A stretch of 6,854 bases of DNA from Acidobacteriota bacterium (GCA_016210895.1 JACQTG010000136.1:1-6854); one strand, 5' to 3'. Shown: positions 1 through 5,927, counted from the first letter of the stretch. The notes: a model not told the origin generated them from the sequence alone. Numbers and translations: made by a program.

Positions 1-2
1 CC

Positions 3-95
3 ACCGTCGCGCAGCGGTTCACCGCCGACCGCATGGTGGAAGAAACGCTGGCCGTGTATCGCCGCATCCTGCAAGCTCACGGGAGCACGGCATGA
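3..95 (+). CDS. C-terminal tail of a probable glycosyltransferase (5' end outside window)
   Basis: An open frame enters from the left edge and ends at TGA 93-95. It encodes 30 residues: TVAQRFTADRMVEETLAVYR followed by RILQAHGSTA. The pattern of an aromatic residue, then Met-Val-Glu-Glu-Thr, then Tyr-Arg-Arg-Ile-Leu is what I recall from the last helix of GT-B fold (GT4-like) glycosyltransferases, where the C-terminus packs back on the N-terminal domain. This assignment is an inference from a very short piece, and no catalytic residue is in view. Its stop overlaps the ATG of the prepilin peptidase as ATGA (92-95), so the two genes are probably co-transcribed and translationally coupled. Confidence 0.5.
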   Translation, partial: TVAQRFTADRMVEETLAVYRRILQAHGSTA

Positions 96-928
96 TTTCG
101 ATTCTCCTTTTTCTGTTCGGGCTGACGGTGGGGAGCTTCCTCAACGTCTGTATCCATCGCTTGCCGCGGGGCGAATCCGTCGTGCGGCCGCGCTCCCGCT
201 GTCCTAACTGCCAGGCGCCAATTGCTGCCTATGACAACATCCCGCTCATCAGCTATCTGCTCCTGCAGGGTCGCTGCCGGCACTGTCACGCACACATTGC
301 CTGGTTCTATCCGGTAGTTGAACTCGCAACGGCAACGCTTCTCCTCGCCCTGTACAGCGGCTACGGCTTTTCTCCGCTGGCGCTCAAGTATGCCGTGCTC
401 GCCTTGGCGCTGCTGGTGCTGATTGTCACCGACCTGCGCGACCGCATTCTTCCTGACCGCCTCACCTATCCCGTGCTCATCGCCGGCCTACTGCTGGCGC
501 TCTGGGTTCCGGTCGGAGACGGCACAACCGAGAGGCTCGCGCGCCTTCTCGTTGTCGAGTTCCCGTGGCGACTGCTCTCCCTGGGCGACGCACTGCTTGG
601 CGGGGCCGTCTGGGCGGGAGTGCTTTACGGCGTGGGAGCGGCTTTCTACCGCGTGCGCAAAGTCGAAGGTCTCGGCTTTGGCGACGTCAAGATGGTCGGG
701 TTGCTCGGCGTCTATTTCGGGTTGAAGCTGACCCTGGTGGCGGTCCTGCTGGCCTGCGTGCTCGGAATTCTCCTGGGTGGCGGCTATATGCTGCTGCGAG
801 GGAAGGACGCCCGCTACGAACTCCCCTTCGGCAGTTTTCTCGGGTTGGCCAGCCTAGCGGCGGTATTTTGGGGGCCGGCCCTGCTGCGTTGGTATCTCGG
901 CTTGCTCACCGTTCAGTTCGTCGGGTAG
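92..928 (+). CDS. pilD: Prepilin peptidase / leader peptidase, aspartic family A24
   Basis: Inner-membrane aspartic protease that cleaves type IV prepilins or type II secretion pseudopilins after the conserved Gly, and in many members N-methylates the new N-terminus. The 278-residue length fits the bifunctional bacterial form. Residues 1-20 are hydrophobic and end in GSFLNVCIHRLPRGES, the family signature. The cytoplasmic domain has two zinc-type CxxC pairs, C37/C40 (RCPNCQAPI) and C62/C65 (RCRHCHAHI). The two catalytic aspartates are D114 in TDLRDRILPD and D198 in GLGFGDVK. About seven or eight hydrophobic segments follow, with an ordinary ELPFGSFLG near residues 243-251. Start: ATG 92 has GGGAG at 81-85 with a 6-base spacer and overlaps the previous stop. 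No pilin or secretion gene is in view, so its substrate class cannot be told. Family assignment is very secure; the symbol pilD rather than gspO is a convention. Confidence 0.95.
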   Translation: MISILLFLFGLTVGSFLNVCIHRLPRGESVVRPRSRCPNCQAPIAAYDNIPLISYLLLQGRCRHCHAHIAWFYPVVELATATLLLALYSGYGFSPLALKYAVLALALLVLIVTDLRDRILPDRLTYPVLIAGLLLALWVPVGDGTTERLARLLVVEFPWRLLSLGDALLGGAVWAGVLYGVGAAFYRVRKVEGLGFGDVKMVGLLGVYFGLKLTLVAVLLACVLGILLGGGYMLLRGKDARYELPFGSFLGLASLAAVFWGPALLRWYLGLLTVQFVG

Positions 929-941
929 GCCGCTCCTCCCA

Positions 942-970
942 TTGATTTCGCATCCCAGGAAGCGTAAGCT
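942..970 (+). promoter_or_regulatory. Candidate sigma70-type promoter for the exported coiled-coil protein
   Basis: TTGATT (942-947) and TAAGCT (965-970) are separated by exactly 17 bases in the gap after the prepilin peptidase. They match the -35 and -10 consensus at 4/6 and 3/6. Transcription would start near 977, giving a leader of about 40 bases. Such matches are common by chance, so this is only a candidate; the downstream gene could also be read from the pilD transcript. Confidence 0.3.
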
Positions 971-986
971 GGTCAATAGCGGCGCC

Positions 987-1022
987 AGGAGGGGGACGCC
1001 CTCAATGAGGTGGACGCGATGA
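987..1022 (+). promoter_or_regulatory. Two stacked ribosome binding sites with a 5-codon mini-ORF overlapping the next start
   Basis: AGGAGGGGG (987-995) lies 9 bases before ATG 1005, which opens the tiny frame ATG AGG TGG ACG CGA TGA (Met-Arg-Trp-Thr-Arg, 1005-1022). Its stop overlaps ATG 1019 of the real gene in an ATGA junction. Inside the mini-ORF, GAGGTG (1007-1012) sits 6 bases before ATG 1019 and is the better-placed Shine-Dalgarno for the gene. GGCG (981-984) and CGCC (997-1000) could pair and hold the first Shine-Dalgarno in a loop. The arrangement could couple translation of the gene to the mini-ORF. It could also be chance in a purine-rich leader. Confidence 0.35.
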
Positions 1023-1642
1023 AGAAAGTCTTGGTTCTTATGGTCAGCCTGCTGCTTTCGGGCGGCATGGCACTCGCCCAGTCCCAATCCCCGCCGCAGG
1101 AAGAATCGTTGGGCGAACTCGCGCGTAAGCTGCGCAGCAAGAAGCCCAAGGGCGAGCCGGAAAAAGTTTATACAAACGATGACCTGGCCCGGATCGGCCG
1201 CGGCCGCATCTCCGTCGTTGGCCGGGAAGGTGCAGCACCCACGCCGGCCTCGGCAGGCGAAAAGGAAACAGCCGAAGCCCCCGCCACCGGTGAAGCGGCG
1301 CCGACAGCTCCGGCTGCGGGTCCGACCGCCCCCGAGGAAGAAAAGGGCGAAGAATACTGGCGGGCGAAGTTTGCTGAAGTCCGCAATAAGATCGCACTGG
1401 CGGAAAAAGAACTCGATTTGCTCCAGCGCGAACTGCAGTTAGAACGAGTACAGTACAGCCAGGATCCCAACGAGGCCATGCGCCAGCAGTATCTGGGCCA
1501 GCAGGCGGGCGGCAGGCTGAACGAGTTGCAGCAGAAGATCGAGGCCAAGCAGGCCGAAATCGCCCGCTACCAGCAGGAGCTCGCCAACCTCGAAAACGAG
1601 CTGCGCCGTGCGGGTGGCAATCCCGGTTGGGCCCGCCCGTAA
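1019..1642 (+). CDS. Exported coiled-coil protein with acidobacterial-type N-terminal motif, function unknown
   Basis: A 207-residue protein of unknown function. Residues 1-20 form a clear Sec signal peptide (MKK, hydrophobic VLVLMVSLLLSGGM, then ALA before Gln21), so the mature protein should be periplasmic or surface-exposed. Residues 29-56 contain ESLGELARKLRSKKP and KVYTNDDL, a segment I recall from many secreted proteins of Acidobacteriota. Residues 70-106 are a Pro/Ala/Glu linker. Residues about 111-197 are charged and heptad-like (EKELDLLQRELQLERVQ..., LNELQQKIEAKQAEIARYQQ), so a long coiled coil is expected, broken near residues 148-166. No catalytic motif is seen. I chose ATG 1019 over in-frame GTG 1010 because it begins MKK and has GAGGTG at a 6-base spacing. 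The gene is convergent with ubiE across 26 bp, and no terminator hairpin is evident there. It may have a cell-envelope scaffolding role, but that is a guess. Confidence 0.85.
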   Translation: MKKVLVLMVSLLLSGGMALAQSQSPPQEESLGELARKLRSKKPKGEPEKVYTNDDLARIGRGRISVVGREGAAPTPASAGEKETAEAPATGEAAPTAPAAGPTAPEEEKGEEYWRAKFAEVRNKIALAEKELDLLQRELQLERVQYSQDPNEAMRQQYLGQQAGGRLNELQQKIEAKQAEIARYQQELANLENELRRAGGNPGWARP

Positions 1643-1668
1643 GCTCTCTCCAGCGCAACCCTACCTGA

Positions 1669-2433
1669 CTAGGTCAAGGGGTTCATGCCCAAGTGGAGGG
1701 CAACTGCGCCTTCTGACCAGCGCTGGTAGCGCACCTCGACAAAGCCGGCGGCGCGCATCCAGTCGGCGAATTCCTCGCAGGTGGGAAACTTCTCCACCGA
1801 CTCGCGCAAGTAGTCATACGGGCCCTCCACCCCCGAGAAGCAGTTCCCCACCCAGGGCAGCACGTGACGAAAATAAAAACCGTAGAGGTGACGAAATACG
1901 CCGCGTTCCGGCAAGGCAAACTCCAGAATGGCAATCAGACCGCCGGGCTTGAGTATGCGCCGAATCTCCGCCAGCCCTTGCTTGTAGTTCGCCAAGTTGC
2001 GGAAGCCGAAGGCGGCGGTGGCAACGGTAAAGCTCGCATCCGCGAATGGCAGCGCCAGCGTGTCGGCCGCCACCAGCGGGACGCGCAGCCGGCTGCCGCA
2101 TGCTTTCACCTGCGCACGCGCCAGCATTGGCTGGCAGAAATCGCTCCCTATCACCTGTCCCGGCGACACGCGCGCCAACTCCAGCGCCAAATCACCTGTG
2201 CCGCAGCAGAGGTCAATCGCGCGGCTGTCGCCAGGCAACAGTTTTCCTTTGACTGCCTGTGCCGTGCCGCGGCGCCAGCGGCGGTCGAGGCCAAGAGAGA
2301 GCAAGTGGTTCAGAAAGTCATAGCGCGGTACGATGCGGCCGAACATCCGCCGCACGTAATCGGCGGCTTCGGCCTCGCTCGCAACTCCCTCGGGCCGTGT
2401 GCCAGGCAGTGGCATGGGCGCGGAAACTTTCAT
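1669..2433 (-). CDS. ubiE: Demethylmenaquinone C-methyltransferase (UbiE/MenG family)
   Basis: SAM-dependent methyltransferase that methylates the quinone ring in the last step of menaquinone synthesis; in organisms making ubiquinone the same family acts in that pathway. The 254-residue length is normal. Visible features are the family start YVRRMFGRIVPRYDFLNHLLSLGLDRRWR (split over residues 26-54), SAM motif I DLCCGTGD (74-81), acidic D98 in IGSDF, AADTLALPF (122-130), AFGFRNL (141-147), RILKPGG (159-165), and the C-terminal signature YDYLRESVEKFP (207-218). Start ATG 2433 overlaps the aroB stop as ATGA and has no good Shine-Dalgarno of its own, so translation is probably coupled to aroB. 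A second Met at residue 7 is possible. If the host is an acidobacterium, the substrate is most likely demethylmenaquinone, and menG would be the stricter name. Confidence 0.95.
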   Translation of the reverse strand: MKVSAPMPLPGTRPEGVASEAEAADYVRRMFGRIVPRYDFLNHLLSLGLDRRWRRGTAQAVKGKLLPGDSRAIDLCCGTGDLALELARVSPGQVIGSDFCQPMLARAQVKACGSRLRVPLVAADTLALPFADASFTVATAAFGFRNLANYKQGLAEIRRILKPGGLIAILEFALPERGVFRHLYGFYFRHVLPWVGNCFSGVEGPYDYLRESVEKFPTCEEFADWMRAAGFVEVRYQRWSEGAVALHLGMNPLT

Positions 2434-3536
2434 CGGCGGGAATGGGTGAGAAACTCTTCCAGCGTGCGCAGGAGCGCCCTGCGCGGGACGTCACAGGTCA
2501 CCCGCACCCGGCCGACACGCTCGGGCAGAACAAAGAACAGGGTGTCACCCCGGCGCTTTTTATCGGCGTAGAGTTGCGCCAACACACGGTGCGGTCGAAC
2601 CCGTGGCAGCGGCGGGAGGTCACCTACCGAACCGACCAAGCCTGCAATCCGTCCGGCCTCATCAGACCGGATGCGCCCGAGGCGCTCGGCGAGGCGTGTA
2701 GCCATCAGCATCCCCCAACCGACAGCCTCACCATGGCGCAGGTGGCGGTAGCCGGCGAGTGCCTCGAGCGCGTGGCCGAAGGTGTGGCCAAGGTTCAAAA
2801 TCCGTCGTTGGTTATGCTCCCGCTCGTCCCGCCCCACGACGCGGGCCTTCTGGCGAATGCCGCGCGCAACAACGTGGGCCAGCGCCTGCGGCTCCTGCGC
2901 CTGGACAGAGGCCAGCCGCTGCTCCAAAAAGCGAAACAATGCGGGATCGCCGATAACGGCGTACTTGATCAGCTCGTAGAGCCCGGCGTTGAACTCGCGC
3001 CGAGGCAGGCTGCCCAGTGTTTCCAGATCCACGCAGACCATCGCCGGATGGTGGAAGGCCCCGAGGAGGTTCTTTCCCTCCGGCAGGTTGACGCCGGTCT
3101 TGCCGCCGATGGCGCTGTCAATCTGCGCCAAGAGCGTCGTGGGTACCTGGATGTAGTCAACGCCGCGCATAAAGCTCGCTGCCAGATATCCCACCACGTC
3201 GCCCACCACGCCACCGCCCAGCGCCACCAGCACCGCCGTGCGGTCGGCGCCGCGCCGAACCAGCGCGCGCGCAAGTCGCTCTACGGTTGCCAGAGATTTT
3301 TGCTCCTCCCCCTCCTTCATCAGCAGCCAAGCGGGATGCATTCCCCGGCGCGCCAGCTCCTGCCGAAACCTCTCGCCCCACAAGCCTTTCACCCGTGGGG
3401 AGCTGATGACATAGAGGCGAGAGACTCGTGCCCCTGGCAGCCAGGCCGCGCTGCGACCGAGCAACCCATACCCCACGTATACCGGGTAGCGACGGCTGGC
3501 CGCCCGTACCTGAATCGCGTCACGTAGGGACGGCAT
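2430..3536 (-). CDS. aroB: 3-dehydroquinate synthase
   Basis: Converts DAHP to 3-dehydroquinate, step two of the shikimate pathway to chorismate, using NAD+ and a divalent metal in the cytoplasm. At 368 residues it has normal length. The NAD-binding core is seen as ALGGGVVGDVVGYLAA (105-120), and VPTTLLAQIDSAIGGKTGVN (131-150) and LPEGKNLLGAFHHP (151-164) follow. The metal ligands are expected to be E188 (GLYELIKY), H251 (NLGHTFGHALEA) and H268 (RHGEAVGWG). The lysine-rich DKKRRG lies at 325-330. No upstream in-frame start codon exists before a stop at 3567-3569, so ATG 3536 is firm. It lacks a Shine-Dalgarno; a possible -10 lies just before it. It is followed by ubiE with a 4-base overlap, placing chorismate supply and menaquinone completion on one transcript. 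It is divergent from nadB. Confidence 0.97.
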   Translation of the reverse strand: MPSLRDAIQVRAASRRYPVYVGYGLLGRSAAWLPGARVSRLYVISSPRVKGLWGERFRQELARRGMHPAWLLMKEGEEQKSLATVERLARALVRRGADRTAVLVALGGGVVGDVVGYLAASFMRGVDYIQVPTTLLAQIDSAIGGKTGVNLPEGKNLLGAFHHPAMVCVDLETLGSLPRREFNAGLYELIKYAVIGDPALFRFLEQRLASVQAQEPQALAHVVARGIRQKARVVGRDEREHNQRRILNLGHTFGHALEALAGYRHLRHGEAVGWGMLMATRLAERLGRIRSDEAGRIAGLVGSVGDLPPLPRVRPHRVLAQLYADKKRRGDTLFFVLPERVGRVRVTCDVPRRALLRTLEEFLTHSRR

Positions 3537-3544
3537 GGCAGGGT

Positions 3545-3550
3545 AGTTTA
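3545..3550 (-). promoter_or_regulatory. Candidate -10 element for aroB, implying a leaderless or nearly leaderless mRNA
   Basis: On the minus strand TAAACT (3550 to 3545) fits the TANNNT pattern and ends 8 bases before the aroB ATG (3536). Transcription would then start at or next to the start codon. The bases between (ACCCTGCC) contain no Shine-Dalgarno, which is consistent with leaderless translation. No convincing -35 is seen at the usual distance; TTCCGG at 3575-3570 is 19 bases away. This is a suggestion only. Confidence 0.3.
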
Positions 3551-3590
3551 CACCATCGTGCCACGGCTACCGGAACCTCGCCGCTCGGGG

Positions 3591-3620
3591 TTGCATTGCG
3601 GGAGTTCCAACCTCTAGACT
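3591..3620 (+). promoter_or_regulatory. Candidate promoter for nadB
   Basis: TTGCAT (3591-3596) and TAGACT (3615-3620) lie 18 bases apart in the 106-bp divergent gap between aroB and nadB, with the predicted start point near 3627. The matches to -35 and -10 consensus are 3/6 and 4/6. The gap is too short for much else, so a nadB promoter should be within it. I see no palindrome suggesting a NadR/NiaR-type operator. Confidence 0.35.
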
Positions 3621-3642
3621 ATTAGCGCCTCCCGGGTGAGCA

Positions 3643-5274
3643 TTGGTCGCAGGTCGCACTCGAAGTCGGGCTCTCAGGCGCGTTGACTTTCTCGTCATCG
3701 GCTCCGGCATTGCCGGCTTGCGCGCCGCCATCGAACTGGCCACCGCCGGACAGGTGCTCGTGGTCAGCAAGGCGGAACTCACGGAGTCGGCCACGCAGTA
3801 CGCGCAGGGCGGGATTGCCGCGGCGCTGAGCGACGAAGACCGAATCGGCCTCCACTACGAGGACACCCTCAAGGCCGGTGATGGGCTCTGCGTGGAGAAG
3901 GCGGTCAAGGTGCTGGTCGAGGAGGGCCCGCCGCGGATTCAAGAGCTAATTGACTGGGGCACGCGCTTCGACCGCGAAGGCACCAAGCTCGACTTTACCC
4001 GCGAGGGGGCCCACAGTCGCTCCCGCGTGCTGCACGCCCAGGGAGACTCCACCGGACAAGAGATTGGCCGCGCTTTATTTGCCCGCGCTGGGGCGCTCGG
4101 TCGCATCCAGTTCCGCTCCAACTTTTTCACCATCGACCTGCTGCTCGACGACGGCCAGGTGTGCGGTGTCCGCTACCTGGATGAAGAAAAAAAGTGTGTC
4201 CAGGTGCTCGAAGTCCCAGCCGTGTTGCTGGCCACGGGCGGCCTGGGACAGGTCTATGCCGAAACCACCAACCCTGCCGTGGCCACCGGCGACGGCGTGG
4301 CCATCGCCTACCGCGCCGGTGCCGTGCTCGGTGACCTGGAATTCGTGCAGTTTCATCCCACCGCGCTCTATGCCAAAGGTGCACCCCGCTTCCTGCTCAC
4401 CGAGGCCTTGCGCGGCGAGGGCGCGAAGCTCGTGAACGTGCACCTGGAGCGGTTCATGGCCCACTACCACGAAGCTGCCGAACTCGCCCCACGCGATGTC
4501 GTCAGCCGCGCCATCCAAACCGAGATGCAGCGCACCGGCAGCGACTTCGTCTACCTTGACTTGACCGAGCTTGACGCAGACTTCGTGCGGCGTCGCTTTC
4601 CGCGCATCTATCAGGTCTGCTCGCAGTACAACCTGGACATCGCGAGCGATTTGATCCCGGTGAGGCCGGCGGCGCACTACGCCATGGGCGGCGTGGTCAC
4701 GGATCTCTGGGGCCGGACGAACCTAGCGGGGTTGTTTGCCGCCGGCGAAGTGGCCGCCACCGGCGTGCACGGCGCGAATCGCTTGGCGAGTAACTCTTTG
4801 CTCGAGGGCTTGGTGTTCGGCGCGCGTGCGGGACAGGCGATGCGGGAAGCAAAGCCCGCCCGGCGGCGCGCACGCACGACCCCCGACCCGGGCCCCGCAG
4901 CACTAGCCACAGCGACCAACAATGGCAAAGCGCCCCCGGCCAGTTCTGCCGCAAACGAAACCGCCAAACTCCAGCGGAAGATTCAGTCAACAATGTGGAA
5001 ACAGGTCGGAATCGTGCGGACTGGCCAAGAGCTTGCGGCCGCCCAGGAGTGTCTCTCAACACTACAGCCCCGACTCAGCGCCGAGCCTAGCCGCTGCACC
5101 TGCGAGCTGGCCAACCTGCTCACAGTTGCACGGTTCATCACCGAATCCGCGCTCGCCCGCGAGGAGAGCCGCGGCAGCCACTACCGGAAGGATTTTCCCA
5201 TGCGGGACGACGCGCAGTGGGCCAAACACTCTCGCCTCACCCACGAACAGCCCGTTACATTCGTCCCAGACTGA
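3643..5274 (+). CDS. nadB: L-aspartate oxidase
   Basis: FAD enzyme that oxidises L-aspartate to iminoaspartate, the first step of de novo NAD synthesis; NadA then uses the product. The 543-residue length is typical. The FAD-binding Rossmann motif is VDFLVIGSGIAGLRAAIELA (14-33). Family markers follow in order: ESATQYAQGGIAAAL (48-62), FTREGAHSRSRVLHAQGD (118-135), LLATGGLGQVYAETTNP (195-211) and EFVQFHPTALY (233-243, H238). Next are PRDVVSRAI (283-291, R284), RPAAHYAMGGV (341-351, H345) and GEVAATGVHGANRLASNSLL (368-387, R380). The C-terminal helical domain (about 450-535) ends HYRKDFPMRD. Residues 404-445 form a low-complexity Arg/Pro/Ala/Thr linker. Start: an in-frame TGA at 3637-3639 leaves TTG 3643 as the only start before the FAD motif. 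GGTGA (3635-3639), which matches the downstream part of the anti-SD complement, gives an effective spacing of about 6. No nadA or nadC is in view. Confidence 0.96.
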   Translation: MVAGRTRSRALRRVDFLVIGSGIAGLRAAIELATAGQVLVVSKAELTESATQYAQGGIAAALSDEDRIGLHYEDTLKAGDGLCVEKAVKVLVEEGPPRIQELIDWGTRFDREGTKLDFTREGAHSRSRVLHAQGDSTGQEIGRALFARAGALGRIQFRSNFFTIDLLLDDGQVCGVRYLDEEKKCVQVLEVPAVLLATGGLGQVYAETTNPAVATGDGVAIAYRAGAVLGDLEFVQFHPTALYAKGAPRFLLTEALRGEGAKLVNVHLERFMAHYHEAAELAPRDVVSRAIQTEMQRTGSDFVYLDLTELDADFVRRRFPRIYQVCSQYNLDIASDLIPVRPAAHYAMGGVVTDLWGRTNLAGLFAAGEVAATGVHGANRLASNSLLEGLVFGARAGQAMREAKPARRRARTTPDPGPAALATATNNGKAPPASSAANETAKLQRKIQSTMWKQVGIVRTGQELAAAQECLSTLQPRLSAEPSRCTCELANLLTVARFITESALAREESRGSHYRKDFPMRDDAQWAKHSRLTHEQPVTFVPD

Positions 5275-5291
5275 TCCTGCCCGCCCGGCTC

Positions 5292-5894
5292 TCATTCCTG
5301 CCCGTGTTTGCCAAGAAGATCCATGACGACCCGAGCCAACTTTTCGCCCTCCAGGTAAGTGTCCGAAGGGCGCGCGAGCTGGTGCATCCAGTAATCAGGA
5401 TGGGGAAGGCTTTCCTCCCAGCGAGCCTCCCGACCAAAAACGAGGTAAACGTCCCAGGCCAAGTCTCCACGGGGTAAGTTGATTATTTCCGGGTAGAGCT
5501 CTCCTAGGGCGGCGTCGACGTCCAGAAAATGGCTCACGCGTCTGTCCGCGATGCGCTGGGCCACGCGCCGTGCTTGCCGCTCAAGTTCCTCGGCGTCCAT
5601 GCGACTGATCGCCGGCAGCCAAACCACGTAGACTCTTAGGTTGGGGCTGGTGATTTGCTCGAGAACATGCTGTTTGACTTCGGAGACCCCCCGAACACAG
5701 ACAGGTCAAGTCGGGTCGAGCAAGAGCAGCAGACGAACCCTGCCCGCGTCGCCATTGAAGGCACTGCGGAGAGGCTCGAAGCCCGCCGCCAGCCGGGGAT
5801 AGGAAGGCGATGCGTCAGGTGCTGAATCCGCCACCCCCGATGAACCCAGCAGCAGAGCGAGCGCGAGGCTGAATACCGCCGGAACTGGGAACAT
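5292..5894 (-). CDS. Putative exported thioredoxin-like selenoprotein (UxxC), read through in-frame UGA
   Basis: Reading from ATG 5894 to TGA 5292-5294 through one in-frame UGA (5708-5706) gives a single 200-residue protein with selenocysteine at position 63. Residues 1-25 look like a signal peptide (VFSLALALLLGSSGVADSA), although the n-region lacks Lys/Arg. A beta strand, GRVRLLLLLDPT (51-62), leads directly into U63-P-V-C66, where a thioredoxin-fold protein carries its CxxC. Further conserved-looking parts are VYVVWLPAISRMD (88-100), RVSHFLDVD (119-127), LAWDVYLVFG (145-154) and LPHPDYWMHQL (163-173). I recall these W/AWD/WMHQL blocks from a bacterial thioredoxin-like family of unassigned function. 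ATG 5894 has GGAGGG at 5907-5902 with a 7-base spacer. The downstream 137 codons stay open and protein-like, and a SECIS-like hairpin follows the UGA. The alternative is a recent nonsense mutation of a Cys codon. A thiol redox role in the periplasm is inferred. A conventional gene caller would split this into two hypothetical proteins. Confidence 0.8.
5670..5708 (-). promoter_or_regulatory. UGA (Sec) codon with bacterial SECIS-like hairpin
   Basis: The Sec codon is 5708-5706, in the context ACU-UGA-CCU. Counting bases after the UGA, CUGU (+6 to +9) pairs with ACAG (+33 to +36). After an asymmetric internal loop, UUCGG (+11 to +15) pairs with CCGAA (+23 to +27). The apical loop is GGGGUCU (+16 to +22), which may tighten by a G-U and a G-C pair to GGU. 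The loop starts with G and contains GGUCU, as in the apical loop of the E. coli fdhF SECIS, and it lies within the distance from UGA where bacterial SECIS loops are found. SelB-Sec-tRNA would bind here. The hairpin also encodes the residues after U63, as bacterial SECIS elements must. Confidence 0.7.
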
Positions 5895-5901
5895 CCTTTT
5901 A

Positions 5902-5927
5902 CCCTCCGGGGTCAGACTTGCTGACCC
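5902..5927 (-). promoter_or_regulatory. Ribosome binding site of the selenoprotein with an adjacent perfect 7-bp hairpin
   Basis: GGAGGG (5907-5902 on the minus strand) is a strong Shine-Dalgarno 7 bases before ATG 5894. One base upstream of it lies a perfect inverted repeat, GGGTCAG-N5-CTGACCC (5927-5909). In RNA it would form a short, stable hairpin touching the ribosome binding site. In DNA it could equally be an operator dyad. Either could regulate the gene. No T-run follows, so it is not a terminator. Confidence 0.5.

Noticed and set aside
1010..1018. GTG 1010 as the start of the coiled-coil protein
   Set aside because: ATG 1019 gives a standard MKK signal peptide start and has the properly spaced GAGGTG. 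GTG 1010 lies within that ribosome binding site.
1044..1658. A 204-codon minus-strand frame opposite the coiled-coil gene
   Set aside because: It is an Arg/Pro-rich antisense shadow. The + strand gene has a signal peptide, coiled coil and ribosome binding site.
1643..1668. A terminator between the convergent coiled-coil gene and ubiE
   Set aside because: Only a 4-bp dyad (TGAC/GTCA) can be found near the ubiE stop codon, with no T-run; this is too weak to call.
2259..3527. A 422-codon open frame on the + strand opposite aroB
   Set aside because: It lies antisense to a complete, motif-rich aroB and ubiE start. Its product is rich in Arg, Gln, Pro and Ala with no domain, as expected for a GC-rich shadow frame.
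4075..4677. A 200-codon minus-strand frame opposite nadB
   Set aside because: It is antisense to catalytic motifs of nadB and has no recognisable fold or start signal.
5217..5477. An 86-codon + strand frame across the end of nadB
   Set aside because: It overlaps nadB in another frame and runs antisense to the selenoprotein C-terminus; its composition is not protein-like.
5292..5627. Stand-alone 111-residue hypothetical protein starting at GTG 5627
   Set aside because: The frame is open and protein-like for 26 codons upstream, back to the UGA. GTG 5627 is simply Val90 in the strand VYVVWLP, and starting there would remove the redox motif.
5706..5894. Stand-alone 62-residue secreted peptide ending LLLLLDPT
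   Set aside because: It ends exactly where a thioredoxin-fold beta strand should meet its CxxC, and the same frame continues with PVCVRG. It is better read as the N-terminus of the selenoprotein.
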